Shown: positions 1-8,797, counted from the stretch's first letter. The stretch is DNA of 64,000 bases from Candidatus Nitrosocosmicus sp. (GCA_031177355.1 JAPSGR010000005.1:1-64000), one strand, 5' to 3'. Numbers and translations: made by a program. Notes: a model not told the origin generated them from the letters alone.

Positions 1-1
1 A

Positions 2-562
2 AGCAACAGCAATGACGATAGTGAAAGCAACAGCAATGACGGTGATAATGTAAGGGATATTATTGACAGATTTACCGGCAACAGCAATGACGATAGTGAA
101 AGCAACAGCAATGACGATAGCGAACGGAGCATAACTGACGATGCTGGTGAAGGAAATATCATTGACAGGTTTACAAACGGAATTCCTAATTTTGAAAACG
201 GAGCAAACAATGACGATAGCGAACGGAGCATAACTGACGATGCTGGTGAAGGAAATATCATTGACAGGTTTACAAACGGAATTCCTAATTTTGAAAACGG
301 AGCAAACAATGCTGAAGCAGAGCAACCAGTGACTTCACAACAATTCGAATCAGATGATTTACTAGAATCAATGAGAGGAATTGGCAATGGTGTAATAGAC
401 AATCAGCGAAATATTTACGGACCCCTACTGCAAGGATTCCCTACAGCCCAGGAGAGAGTAGATGAGGGATTAGATAGGGCCCAATCTGCACTAAATGATG
501 CAATTGATAGAGCCAAATACCGCATACAAGGAAGTCTACCCTCAGGGTCAGGCTTCAACTAA
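2..562 (+). CDS. C-terminal part of a low-complexity repeat protein (truncated by window edge)
   Basis: The frame is open from base 2, so the start lies outside the window; about 186 residues are visible. The first 100 residues are Ser/Asn/Asp/Glu-rich and built from repeats: short SNSNDDSE units, a DIIDRF/NIIDRF motif, then two identical 33-residue units encoded at 110-208 and 209-307. The last 85 residues are less repetitive and predicted helical (LDRAQSALNDAIDRAKYRIQ), ending just before a T-rich stretch. Acidic Asn/Ser-rich repeats suggest an exported or surface protein, but the N-terminus that would show a signal peptide is missing. A GTG at 329 could be mistaken for the start; the open upstream frame in the same register argues against this. 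Family not recognised. Confidence 0.75.
   Translation, partial: SNSNDDSESNSNDGDNVRDIIDRFTGNSNDDSESNSNDDSERSITDDAGEGNIIDRFTNGIPNFENGANNDDSERSITDDAGEGNIIDRFTNGIPNFENGANNAEAEQPVTSQQFESDDLLESMRGIGNGVIDNQRNIYGPLLQGFPTAQERVDEGLDRAQSALNDAIDRAKYRIQGSLPSGSGFN
110..307 (+). repeat. two exact 99-bp tandem direct repeats in a coding region
   Basis: Copies at 110-208 and 209-307 are base-for-base identical. The 99-bp period keeps the reading frame and encodes a 33-residue unit with SERSITDDAGEGN and IIDRF motifs. Identity at third codon positions points to recent duplication or ongoing slippage/recombination. Confidence 0.95.
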
Positions 563-618
563 TTTTTTTTTATAAAAATAAATTTAATTAACTACAAATT
601 ATCTTAATAGATTTAGTA

Positions 619-1725
619 TCAATCAAATTTATTAATTATTGATTTTAATCCTTTTAAGGACTCTGATGTATCTAGTGCTTCAAGTAAATTTTTTAAACTG
701 AATGTATTTGAAATCAGGTTTCTAATGTTAATTTCTTTGGAATTAACTAGCTCCATTGCCTCGCTGAGGTTCTGAGGGTTAGAGCTAAAACTTCCAGTGA
801 CAGTAACTTGATTATAATGAATGAAATTTGCGTCTATTAAAACATCATTATCATGATTTTTCATGTTGGAAGGATTCTTGACTCCTGAAAATAAAATTAT
901 GTTTCCATTTTTGTTAACCAATTGCAATGCGACTTTTAAAGACCTTATATCATTGTTGGAAACAAAAATCAAGTTAGGAGCAACATTTTCCATCGGTCCA
1001 TGTATATGATCGCGAGGATTTGTAAAAAAGTGTTCATCTTTTATTTCGTATATATAATCAGCACCGAGTTTTCTTGCCATATCCAACCGTGGTCTTATCT
1101 TGCCTATCATTGTGATTTGTCTGTCTGGGAATTGTTTTTTGAGTAACATCAGTTGCATTAATCCAATTGGTCCGTCGCCAATTATTATAATAGATTCGAA
1201 ATCGTTATTTTTAATTTGAGATAACCCATTCACACAGCACGCTAAAGGCTCAATAAGCGAAGCTTCCTCATTGCTGGTACTGTCCAACACTGGAACTATC
1301 CCCCCTATTTCAAAAATAGCTTTGGGAATTGAGATATACTCTGCAAACCCTCCATTAAGGGATGAACCCAGTTCCTTTAAATTAGAACAAAGATTATATT
1401 TCTTATGTTTACAATACCAGCAATATAAACACGGTATAACTGGGTATACAGATACTCTTTGGTTAGCCTTCACGCTAAAATTTTCTCCACAGTATGTATC
1501 AATAGTTTCGGCGCATATTTCATGTCCGAGTATTACAGGTGGATTAACTTTAAAACTTCCATGTCTATATGTTCTCACATCATAACTGCATACAGAACAA
1601 GAGAGCACTTTTAGTACAATGCTGTCAACTGAAGGCACAGGCATATTGACATTTTCTATTCTTAATTTATTAGGTCCATAAAACAGAGCGGCATCCATCT
1701 GTGTACCAATCTGTTTTGATGACAA
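619..1725 (-). CDS. zinc-dependent medium-chain alcohol/polyol dehydrogenase
   Basis: A 368-residue MDR-superfamily protein of normal length. Catalytic zinc ligands are visible as C46, GHE at 67-69 and E161 in an EP motif. A structural zinc site has the spacing C-x2-C-x2-C-x7-C at about 99-113. The Rossmann loop GDGPIG is at about 185-190. These are the features of the sorbitol/threonine dehydrogenase branch, which oxidises a secondary alcohol or sugar alcohol with NAD(P). Substrate cannot be read from sequence. It is transcribed divergently from the TatD-type hydrolase, with only 41 bp between starts, so the two probably share a promoter region. Confidence 0.9.
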   Translation of the reverse strand: MSSKQIGTQMDAALFYGPNKLRIENVNMPVPSVDSIVLKVLSCSVCSYDVRTYRHGSFKVNPPVILGHEICAETIDTYCGENFSVKANQRVSVYPVIPCLYCWYCKHKKYNLCSNLKELGSSLNGGFAEYISIPKAIFEIGGIVPVLDSTSNEEASLIEPLACCVNGLSQIKNNDFESIIIIGDGPIGLMQLMLLKKQFPDRQITMIGKIRPRLDMARKLGADYIYEIKDEHFFTNPRDHIHGPMENVAPNLIFVSNNDIRSLKVALQLVNKNGNIILFSGVKNPSNMKNHDNDVLIDANFIHYNQVTVTGSFSSNPQNLSEAMELVNSKEINIRNLISNTFSLKNLLEALDTSESLKGLKSIINKFD

Positions 1726-1766
1726 AGTTATAATTGTTATATAGAATTAGTTGATAAAAATTTGAT

Positions 1767-2576
1767 ATGACGCGATATTTTGATCCACATGTGCATATGT
1801 ATTCCAGAACGACCGATGACTATGAAAAGATGTCGATAGCTGGTATAGAAGTGGTAGTTCAACCCTCGTTTTGGCTCGGTTCTCCTAGAACTAGTGTAGG
1901 AACTTTTATTGATTATTGGGAGCACATGATATCATTCGAACCAAAAAGAGCAATTGAATATGGGATCCAACATTACACGTGTATTTCAGTTAATCCAAAA
2001 GAATCTATTCAGAGACCACTTGCATTCGATGCAATGGAAGCTATGATTGAAGGAAAATTTTTAGATAGAGAACGCGTCGTTGGTTTAGGCGAAATAGGAT
2101 ATAATCTTATTAATGATCTGGAGGAAGAAATTTTTGTAGAACAGTTAAATTTTTGTAAAAAACAAGATCTTTTAGCAATGATACATCTGCCTCACAACAA
2201 TAAGCCCGAAGCGATTAAAAAAATGAAAACAATTTTTGATACCGGAAAGTATAACTATAATAAAATTTTGATAGATCACAACACCGAGGAAACGATAAAA
2301 GAAACGTTAGATTTAGGGGTATGGGCAGGATTATCAGTGTATCCAGTTACCAAATTAAACCCCAAGAGAGTAATAAATATAATAAACCAATACGGAAGCG
2401 ACAGGGTAATGGTAAATAGTGCCGCAGACTGGGGAGTATCGGATCCCTTAAGCGTTCCACTGACAGCAAGAGATATGAGAATTAACTCTTGCAAAAGTAA
2501 GGATATCGAGAAAATTACCTTTTTGAATGCGTATGAATTTTATAGACAGTCAAAGCGATTTGATTGGAAGCCATAA
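1767..2576 (+). CDS. TatD-family metal-dependent hydrolase (EboB-like)
   Basis: A 269-residue TIM-barrel hydrolase. The TatD metal set is recognisable: HxH at residues 8-10 near the N-terminus, the GEIG glutamate at about 109, H140 in MIHLP, H171 in IDHN and D221 in SAADWG. Family members are nucleases or hydrolases with two divalent metals. The sequence is closer in style to the TatD-like proteins of bacterial ebo clusters than to housekeeping TatD DNase, but this is an impression from memory. It is divergent from the MDR dehydrogenase. Other families of the ebo set (TIM-barrel isomerase, UbiA-like, phosphodiesterase) lie within the next 14 kb on the same strand. Confidence 0.85.
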   Translation: MTRYFDPHVHMYSRTTDDYEKMSIAGIEVVVQPSFWLGSPRTSVGTFIDYWEHMISFEPKRAIEYGIQHYTCISVNPKESIQRPLAFDAMEAMIEGKFLDRERVVGLGEIGYNLINDLEEEIFVEQLNFCKKQDLLAMIHLPHNNKPEAIKKMKTIFDTGKYNYNKILIDHNTEETIKETLDLGVWAGLSVYPVTKLNPKRVINIINQYGSDRVMVNSAADWGVSDPLSVPLTARDMRINSCKSKDIEKITFLNAYEFYRQSKRFDWKP

Positions 2577-2761
2577 TTCAAAATAGATTAAATCATAATT
2601 ATTTCGCGATATCAATCTAAATCGGGGCCCTTTTTTGTAATATTTATTATTTAAAGAATATGTTTATGACGTTGTCATTTAATTTGATATTACTGTTGTC
2701 CATTGATCCAGGTTGAAAAGAAGTTAATTTTAAAATAAGAAATTAGTGAATTTTTTTATTT

Positions 2762-3508
2762 TTACTTAATCAGTTTCTTATAATTAGCATATAATGTAGA
2801 TTTAGCTATGTCGTCCGGATTAAAAATTTTTATTGATCTAACGGAATTCTCAAAATCTTGTAAATATTTATTGAACTCATCTTCACTAGCAGTGAATCCG
2901 ACTAAAATTACAGAATTGTCCGAAGTTGCAAAAGCATAGGCTTCAGTAATAATTGTTGACGCTCCTACCGTACAAATGTAACGAGATTGTTCTGCCTTTA
3001 AATTGTTAATTGTAATGATTTTAGGAACTTCTGGGTCACAATATTCATCTTCTGGAGATTGCAAATCAGGTGTATTAGTCCCGTCGGCTTCTGAAGAAAT
3101 ATTTGTTGGACTTGTGTTGATAGAATCACTTATTTGATTATAGATCTCATTGTTGATACTATTTATCATCATTACAGTTTCAGGTTCATCTCCGGTTGTT
3201 AAATCGATACTATAAGGACTCACCATTACCATGTCGTGAAGAAAGTTTATCTGATTTCCAGTCCAGTTGTTTGGCAAAGTAATTGAAAATCCGGTCACAT
3301 TATTTATATAAGTCCCATTAACCTTTGGTAAGGTCAAATCAAGATCAGGCAAATGAGTGATACCGTTGCTTGAATTTGAAATAAGTGAATCAATCACTAA
3401 TGCAGAATCATTAGTTTGTGATTGAACATCATTTGTATTCACCGTTGATGCCATGGCTAACAAAAGCGCAATCCAAAGCCCACTGAATCCTCTTAAGTAA
3501 ATATGCAT
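2762..3508 (-). CDS. exported protein of unknown function
   Basis: A hydrophobic N-terminal segment (LWIALLLAMAS) followed by polar residues and VQSQ looks like a signal peptide. The mature part contains a segment beginning FSITLPNNWTG, reminiscent of PsbP/Tfp-type beta domains in archaeal exported proteins, and two cysteines (EYCDPE, RYICTVG) that could form a disulfide. ATG at 3508 is preferred; a TTG at 3526 would add six residues. It is monocistronic, with 2 kb of poorly coding DNA upstream. No specific function can be assigned. Confidence 0.75.
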   Translation of the reverse strand: MHIYLRGFSGLWIALLLAMASTVNTNDVQSQTNDSALVIDSLISNSSNGITHLPDLDLTLPKVNGTYINNVTGFSITLPNNWTGNQINFLHDMVMVSPYSIDLTTGDEPETVMMINSINNEIYNQISDSINTSPTNISSEADGTNTPDLQSPEDEYCDPEVPKIITINNLKAEQSRYICTVGASTIITEAYAFATSDNSVILVGFTASEDEFNKYLQDFENSVRSIKIFNPDDIAKSTLYANYKKLIK

Positions 3509-3976
3509 GATTGAAATATTGACCAAATGACTAACTTATTTTTCTTTCTAACCGGGCATGCACTGCATTTTATAACTACTGATCATATCTGTGAGATAAT
3601 TTTAGTTCGTTCTGTAATTTAATAGCTATTTTAATATTAGTGGTTGCATTTGAAATCCAAATAAAATTTTAATCTTTAAACAAATTTCTAAATTTGAAAG
3701 ATTCAAGTCAAGTATAGCATGACAACAATACACAAATAATACTGGAAACAATATTTTCCATAATTAATTCATACTACTAGCAGAAACAATTATCATTTCA
3801 AAGTTATTTTATAAATAGTTCAACCTAACATGGTGCTTTAACAATTGAATGAAATATAACACCGTGTATCTGAGAAAATGTCATATTGCAAAATATTAAC
3901 AAAATGGTTGTTTAGGTACAAATAACAAATTTTTAAAATTTGTTTGTTGCATACTATTTCCAATCCTTATTGAATT

Positions 3977-4132
3977 CTAATATTTTTCTTCCTCTTGCAT
4001 GTATTTTACAATTCTACTAGCAATCTGAAGATCTGTAGCTTTGTTAATATTCTGTATATCTGTAGGGTCAGTGCCGATTTTATATCTATTAGCAGCTGTG
4101 CTTCTAAGGCCTCTGGGTCTAACTTTTTTCAT
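3977..4132 (-). CDS. small basic protein, 51 aa, hypothetical
   Basis: An ATG-initiated 51-residue frame starting MKKVRPRGLRSTAANRYKIG and ending in a charged helix (MQEEEKY). The basic N-terminus with RPRGLRS, followed by an amphipathic helix (NKATDLQIASRIVKYM), suggests a small nucleic-acid-associated protein, but the family is not recognised. Codon use looks coding rather than random, and the low-complexity bias of the surrounding AT-rich DNA is absent. It is one of several short frames in a 2-kb stretch with no long gene. Confidence 0.5.
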   Translation of the reverse strand: MKKVRPRGLRSTAANRYKIGTDPTDIQNINKATDLQIASRIVKYMQEEEKY

Positions 4133-4332
4133 ACTTTGTGGATTAAAAAACTATAAAACCGGTCAACAAACCTTTTAAAAAAATTTATATTTTTAAGGCG
4201 TTTCATATGTATCCTTCAAGAACCACTTACCTATCTGTTACAATATTATAACACCAGGCATAGGTAATGTAGGTAGAATAAATATAAATTATTTAGAGCC
4301 ATCTATCAAGGTCCTAAATAAATATAAAAAAT

Positions 4333-4482
4333 TTAAGATACACCACTTGGCTGCTTATGCTCTGCGTGTTCTAGCTTCATATGTTCTTCTTTTTCATCAT
4401 TAGTTTGAAAAGTAAGTCCACATAGATTGCAAGTGTGTCCTGAATTTGTACCTGCCGCTGCTGCTGGCTGTTCTGTTGCCAT
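4333..4482 (-). CDS. small C2H2 zinc-finger protein, 49 aa
   Basis: An ATG-initiated frame with a single classical zinc finger: C18-x2-C21-x12-H34-x4-H39, with the hydrophobic core residues (L, F) of the fold in place. An Ala-rich N-terminus and a short polar tail (EHKQPSGVS) flank the finger. Single-finger C2H2 proteins of about 50 residues are common in archaea and are thought to bind DNA or RNA or act as adaptors; the role here is unknown. The overlapping 77-residue frame at 4377-4610 on the same strand is out of phase and lacks the zinc ligands, so this one is preferred. Confidence 0.75.
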   Translation of the reverse strand: MATEQPAAAAGTNSGHTCNLCGLTFQTNDEKEEHMKLEHAEHKQPSGVS

Positions 4483-4708
4483 ACTAATTCTACTAATACA
4501 AATGTAAATATAAGCATTCTATCTTGACCGACCTTGAGAGATCTTTTTGCTATCAACATTCTTTTTCGTCGATTGAGGATAGTGCGAAAATTTCCTATTT
4601 TAAGGCTCAATTAGTTGATATCTACATCAATAAATAATTCAAACTTGTTTTGATAAAGATCTCATCAATGATGTGATCTTCAATTTTCTCCCTTGTGTGA
4701 ATATCTTT

Positions 4709-5003
4709 CTAGGATGACATTTTTGAAAAATCACTTTTAGATTGAGCCATGACTTTTCTTATCTTTGTAAAATAAATATTAACAACAGAAGTGAACAAGA
4801 CATAGCATCTGAAAATTTGCATATAATCGGAAAAGCCGAGTAAACTTTGAAACACATAGGCTAAGAAATTAAATGTGATTGGAATTAGAGTTAGTAACAT
4901 ATTAACAAGGCTGCCTGCCAAAGCACTAGGAAGTATTACCAATAAGTTTCAGAATTGGTAGACTATACTTCATTAATAGTTCTCTTAATGTGACTTTTTT
5001 CAT
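4709..5003 (-). pseudogene. probable frameshifted small membrane protein
   Basis: An ATG at 5003, preceded by a purine-rich GGTAGG, opens MKKVTLRELLMKYSLPILK and stops at 4926. A second frame on the same strand (4709-4942) continues with a strongly hydrophobic segment (LVILPSALAGSLVNMLLTLI), a second hydrophobic stretch and a polar C-terminus. Joining the two near 4940 with a one-base shift gives a plausible 95-residue protein with two to three membrane segments. The second frame on its own has only a TTG start and no good upstream signal. It may be a decayed gene, a base-call error or chance overlap. Confidence 0.4.
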
Positions 5004-5089
5004 CCTACCTTTTTTTTAATCAATCATAATAATGGAATAAACTAACTAACTATATTATTTCTTTAAACCAACATACAACTATACTCTAA

Positions 5090-5386
5090 ATACCTACGCT
5101 TTTTTTTGGAGGAAATGATGTACCTCAAATAACAATGGCACTTATAGATGACAACAAATGAGGAATAAAGTACAACTTAGTGTAATTTCTCAACCTCCTA
5201 AGACCTCATGTACAATTTTTGTTACTTGTGACAATGACATTTTGGTTAAAGGTATTGACTTAAAGCCTATACATACGGAAGTTGTGAATTTGTTTTAGCG
5301 GAGAATATAAACCAAATACTTATGAGGACATAGTCTTTCAGTGTCCTTCTTACAAATCTAATAATGAGATAACAAGCATAGACTAA
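5090..5386 (+). pseudogene. decayed reading frame with two frameshifts
   Basis: Three consecutive frames read like one protein. The first (from 5090, no start codon) gives TLFFGGNDVPQITMALIDDN and stops at 5159. The second (ATG 5158 to stop 5298) gives RNKVQLSVISQPPKTSC and so on to IHTEVVNLF. The third (from about 5299 to TAA at 5386) gives SGEYKPNTYEDIVFQCPSYK and a short tail. The second junction falls in a TTTT run, where removing one T restores the frame. The protein family is not recognised. A chance assembly is possible, but residue composition is protein-like across both shifts. Confidence 0.4.
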
Positions 5387-5570
5387 TAACCATTTTAAAC
5401 AATTCTATATCCTCATATTTTCTAACTCGATAAAAATGAGTCTGACAATACTTTGTTTTAGCAGGACAATCTTGTTATTTACGAATAATGGTCTCTAACA
5501 TCAATATGATTCAAAGAATGTAAATACAAGATATATTTATTATTATATGAGAAAGGTAGGCATATGAAAT

Positions 5571-6236
5571 ATGGAAGGGATAGAAGACAACAATGAAAAC
5601 GATTCTAACATTATAAAAAAATTCCTCCTTGAAATATCTGGAAGATTCAAGGTTAACTCTACAGTTGAGTTCTCCAATTATCAGGAAGCGCTCGAATCAT
5701 TCAACCAGCATTCAAAGTCTGGCAAAAATCTAATTCTTTACGAGGTCCATAAATCTACGCTAAACGGAACTGTTGTTAAAAAGGTTCCAGTATTAAACAC
5801 ATCAAAACATGCAGAAAGGTTGAGGATGCTTGAGGAAGAAAAAGCAAGGGCTAAAGCATTATCACAAAAGGGATCCGATACCTCTTCCCCCTCGGCCAGT
5901 TACACCTCGTCGTCTTCATTGCCATCGGCCGGCGGGTCTTCGCCATCAACACCATCCTCATTTTCGCCAGGCTCCCCGGATGGGCAGGCTAAAAAAAATA
6001 AAGTAACACTTGCAAGCATGAAGTATAAAATCATCATTTTGGCAGCAGTGGTAGCAGGCTTTATTGTGACCTTGTTAATAGTTAGTATACTTGCCGACAT
6101 CAACAGTGGCGGCGGCTTGGGAGGAGGAGGCCACCATGTGACAGTATATGAAACAATGCATAATTATCTTCAAATATCTCTTGGCGAATTTGACAAAAGT
6201 GACCACAGTATAATCTCAAGCGATTTGTCGTATTAA
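5571..6236 (+). CDS. single-pass membrane protein with Ser/Pro-rich linker
   Basis: A 221-residue protein in four parts: an N-terminal alpha/beta-looking domain (residues 1-75), a charged coiled segment (AERLRMLEEEKARAKAL), a Ser/Pro/Gly low-complexity linker (about 100-140), and one membrane helix (IIILAAVVAGFIVTLLIVSI, about 152-172) followed by a Gly/His-rich extracellular tail. There is no signal peptide, so the N-terminal domain is probably cytoplasmic. The start has GAAAGGTAGG upstream. The linker has higher GC content than its surroundings. Family not recognised. Confidence 0.75.
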   Translation: MEGIEDNNENDSNIIKKFLLEISGRFKVNSTVEFSNYQEALESFNQHSKSGKNLILYEVHKSTLNGTVVKKVPVLNTSKHAERLRMLEEEKARAKALSQKGSDTSSPSASYTSSSSLPSAGGSSPSTPSSFSPGSPDGQAKKNKVTLASMKYKIIILAAVVAGFIVTLLIVSILADINSGGGLGGGGHHVTVYETMHNYLQISLGEFDKSDHSIISSDLSY

Positions 6237-6438
6237 GCCTGATATGAAACAAAGTCTATAATACAAATAGCTTTATGATTAACGGGACTGTTCTGCGAAG
6301 GCTGTTTGGTAAGCATATTTCTTTATATGATTTCAATAATACTTTTTTTAAGTTAAATATGCCTTAAGAATTTAGAAATAATATAGTTTTTGTCAATTAT
6401 TCCCAATTAGATAATAAGGTTACTTTTTATTATCTTAT

Positions 6439-7770
6439 GTGATTAACCGATTTTTTATAATTTTGATAATGGGGATCACTTGCACTGCTGTACTAATTGT
6501 TATGGCCGCATCAGCCGTAATAGCAACAACAACAACAACAACAACAATAACAGATAATGAAATGGACAATACCTTATTATCCAAATTCTACAATTTTGTA
6601 TCGAGTTCATTATTTATCAAGTATGACTATGCATACGGTCAGGCAACAGACGATTTTCAAACGTTCTCCTTATCCTTGTCAACACCTTATTCAGATATGC
6701 CCATTGGTTTTGAAGGCACATTATCCGATATAGAAACACTAAAAGATGACCTGGATGACTCTCTGAAAGAGACTATAATGCCATCATCACCTTCACCATC
6801 GTCACCATCACCACAAGATAAACATATCACAAAAGGTGATAAAGTATTGGATTTTTCTCAATCACCACTTTTAAAATCAAAAGATACTGATATTGATAAA
6901 GATAATAAATATAACTCAAACAAAGAAAATGTTTATGTTGTTGACTATAAAAACATCAGAGTTCAAAAATTCACAGATGAAGGAAACTTTATCTTAAAGT
7001 GGGGTACAAATGGCAGAGACAACGGTCAATTCGGCGTGCCACATGGAATAGACTTGGACAAAAAGGGCAATGTGTTTGTAGTAGATATGAACAATAACAA
7101 TGTACAAAAGTTTGACAGCGAAGGTAATTTTCTATTAAAGTGGGGTTCTATGGGTACGGATGATGGTCAGTTCATGCATCCGCACAGTATTGCACTAGAT
7201 TCTAATGCAAATGTGTATGTGACGGATATGGCAAGCTTTAATGTACAAAAGTTTGACAGCGAAGGTAATTTTCTATTAAAGTGGGGTTCTATGGGTACGG
7301 ATGATGGTCAGTTTAATGCACCAGAAGGAATAGCAATAGACTCTTTAGATAACGTGTATGTAAGTGACACTGACAATAACAATGTACAAAAGTTTGACAG
7401 CGAAGGTAATTTTCTATTAAAGTGGGGTTCTATGGGTACGGATGATGGTCAGTTTAAACGCCCTGCAGGGTTGGATGTCGATGATGCAAACAATGTATAT
7501 GTGGTAGATGCGGGAAATAACAGAATTCAAAAATTTAACTCAGAAGGCCATTTCATAACCTCTTGGGGATCAAAGGGTTCTCAACCCGGAGATCTTTCAA
7601 GTCCACACGATATAGCAATCGATTCAGTAGGAAACTCTTTTGTTGTAGAACAGGATAATTTCAGAGTACAAAAGTTTGATGCAGATGGCAAGCATATCTC
7701 CTCTTGGGGATCTGAAGGTGGATCCGATTATCAATTTCTAGATCCGCATAGCGTAGCTGTAGGGCACTGA
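6439..7770 (+). CDS. exported NHL-repeat beta-propeller protein
   Basis: GTG start. Residues 1-30 form a signal peptide or membrane anchor followed by a poly-Thr run. Residues 40-160 are a Ser/Pro-rich linker. From about residue 160 to the end there are six NHL repeats with the pattern NVYVVD...NNVQKFDSEGNFLLKWGS..GDGQF..P.GIA.D. Such repeats build a beta-propeller that binds proteins or ligands outside the cell. Three successive repeats are nearly identical even at DNA level (see repeat entry). It ends 70 bp before a strong hairpin terminator. Probably a cell-surface adhesion or binding protein; ligand unknown. Confidence 0.85.
   Translation: MINRFFIILIMGITCTAVLIVMAASAVIATTTTTTTITDNEMDNTLLSKFYNFVSSSLFIKYDYAYGQATDDFQTFSLSLSTPYSDMPIGFEGTLSDIETLKDDLDDSLKETIMPSSPSPSSPSPQDKHITKGDKVLDFSQSPLLKSKDTDIDKDNKYNSNKENVYVVDYKNIRVQKFTDEGNFILKWGTNGRDNGQFGVPHGIDLDKKGNVFVVDMNNNNVQKFDSEGNFLLKWGSMGTDDGQFMHPHSIALDSNANVYVTDMASFNVQKFDSEGNFLLKWGSMGTDDGQFNAPEGIAIDSLDNVYVSDTDNNNVQKFDSEGNFLLKWGSMGTDDGQFKRPAGLDVDDANNVYVVDAGNNRIQKFNSEGHFITSWGSKGSQPGDLSSPHDIAIDSVGNSFVVEQDNFRVQKFDADGKHISSWGSEGGSDYQFLDPHSVAVGH
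7099..7454 (+). repeat. three identical 74-bp blocks with 141-bp period
   Basis: Blocks at 7099-7172, 7240-7313 and 7381-7454 are identical in nucleotide sequence and encode NVQKFDSEGNFLLKWGSMG plus TDDGQF. The intervening 67 bp differ. The 47-codon period equals one propeller blade unit. Conserved silent positions indicate recent duplication or gene conversion of the blade core. Confidence 0.95.
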
Positions 7771-7838
7771 TGATACTTTGATGTTGGCTCCTAACTTCTT
7801 TAACAACAAGTAAGGGCTGGTTCAGATAATCTGTCAGA

Positions 7839-7868
7839 GCGGCTGGTAGCCGCAATGGCCATTTTTTT
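7839..7868 (+). terminator. hairpin plus T-tract terminator
   Basis: GCGGCT-GGT-AGCCGC forms a perfect six-base-pair stem at 7839-7853 and is followed by a short AATGGCCATT palindrome and seven T residues (7862-7868). It lies between the NHL protein and the next gene. The T-tract is the recognised archaeal termination signal; the stem may add stability. Confidence 0.65.
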
Positions 7869-7963
7869 GTATCTTTTTATCTTCTCTTTTATTAAATTGT
7901 ATCCAGAGCATTTTTGTTATATTGTAATAACTTTTTAACTTGTTAAAAAATATCATCTCTATT

Positions 7964-8797
7964 ATGAAATTTGCGTTTAGTTCAAATGCCTTTACAAAAT
8001 ATTCATTAATTGATTCGCTAAAAGAAATTGCCCAATTAGGATATCAAGGCGCAGAGATCTTGTGCGATATACCTCACGCGTATCCACCCACTTTAAACAA
8101 TCAAAAAATCCAGGAAATCAAAAATACTTTAGATAAATATAATTTGCAAATTTCAAACTTGAATGCATTTACCCTTTTTGCATTAGGAGATACTTACCAT
8201 CCTTCATGGATTGATCCAGATAAAGAAAAAAGACAAGCCCGAATACAGCATACAATAGATTGTATTGATCTTGCTTTTCAACTGGGTGCTAAAAACATAT
8301 CAATAGAACCGGGTGGTCCAACAAATCTTTTAGAAAATAAGATGAGCAGACAACAGGCATTAAGGTTATTTCAAGAAGGTATTGACCAGGTGCTGCCTGA
8401 GGCTGAGAAAAAAATGATTAAAATTCTAATCGAGCCTGAGCCTGAGTTATTATTGCAAACATCCATAGAGTTTGTAGAATTTATGAAAAATTTTGATTCT
8501 AAATACCTAAAACTAAATTTTGATATTGGTCATTTTTATTGTGTAAATGAAGATCCAAGTAACTTGATTTTGAGGCTTAGAAAGTTTATTGGACATTTTC
8601 ATATGGCAGATATTAAAGACAGGGTGCACTATCATTTAATACCAGGATTGGGAACAATTGATTATAATAGAGTGTTCAAAACCATCAAAGAGATAAATTA
8701 CGATGGATTTGTCACAGTTGAACTTTATCCATACAAGGAAAATCCAATAGAAGCAGCTACGAGATCAATTAATTTTATAAATACTTTAGACTATTAA
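7964..8797 (+). CDS. TIM-barrel sugar isomerase/epimerase-like protein (EboE-like)
   Basis: A 277-residue xylose isomerase-like/AP endonuclease 2 superfamily TIM barrel. Candidate metal and acid/base residues are E157 (LIEPEPE), D187 and H190 (NFDIGH), H213 (HFHMADIKD), H224 and E253 (TVELYPY). Family members isomerise or epimerise sugars or cyclic polyols with a divalent metal. ATG at 7964 is chosen; a TTG at 7940 would add eight residues. The UbiA-like gene follows after 30 bp, suggesting co-transcription. This isomerase/UbiA pairing is also found in bacterial ebo clusters. Substrate unknown. Confidence 0.8.
   Translation: MKFAFSSNAFTKYSLIDSLKEIAQLGYQGAEILCDIPHAYPPTLNNQKIQEIKNTLDKYNLQISNLNAFTLFALGDTYHPSWIDPDKEKRQARIQHTIDCIDLAFQLGAKNISIEPGGPTNLLENKMSRQQALRLFQEGIDQVLPEAEKKMIKILIEPEPELLLQTSIEFVEFMKNFDSKYLKLNFDIGHFYCVNEDPSNLILRLRKFIGHFHMADIKDRVHYHLIPGLGTIDYNRVFKTIKEINYDGFVTVELYPYKENPIEAATRSINFINTLDY

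Noticed and set aside
1-310. CRISPR array
   Set aside because: Repeats are long, in frame and coding, with no short palindromic repeat or unique spacers of constant length.
4377-4610. 77-residue minus-strand ORF
   Set aside because: Out of phase with the C2H2 zinc-finger frame at 4333-4482, with a basic non-protein-like composition.
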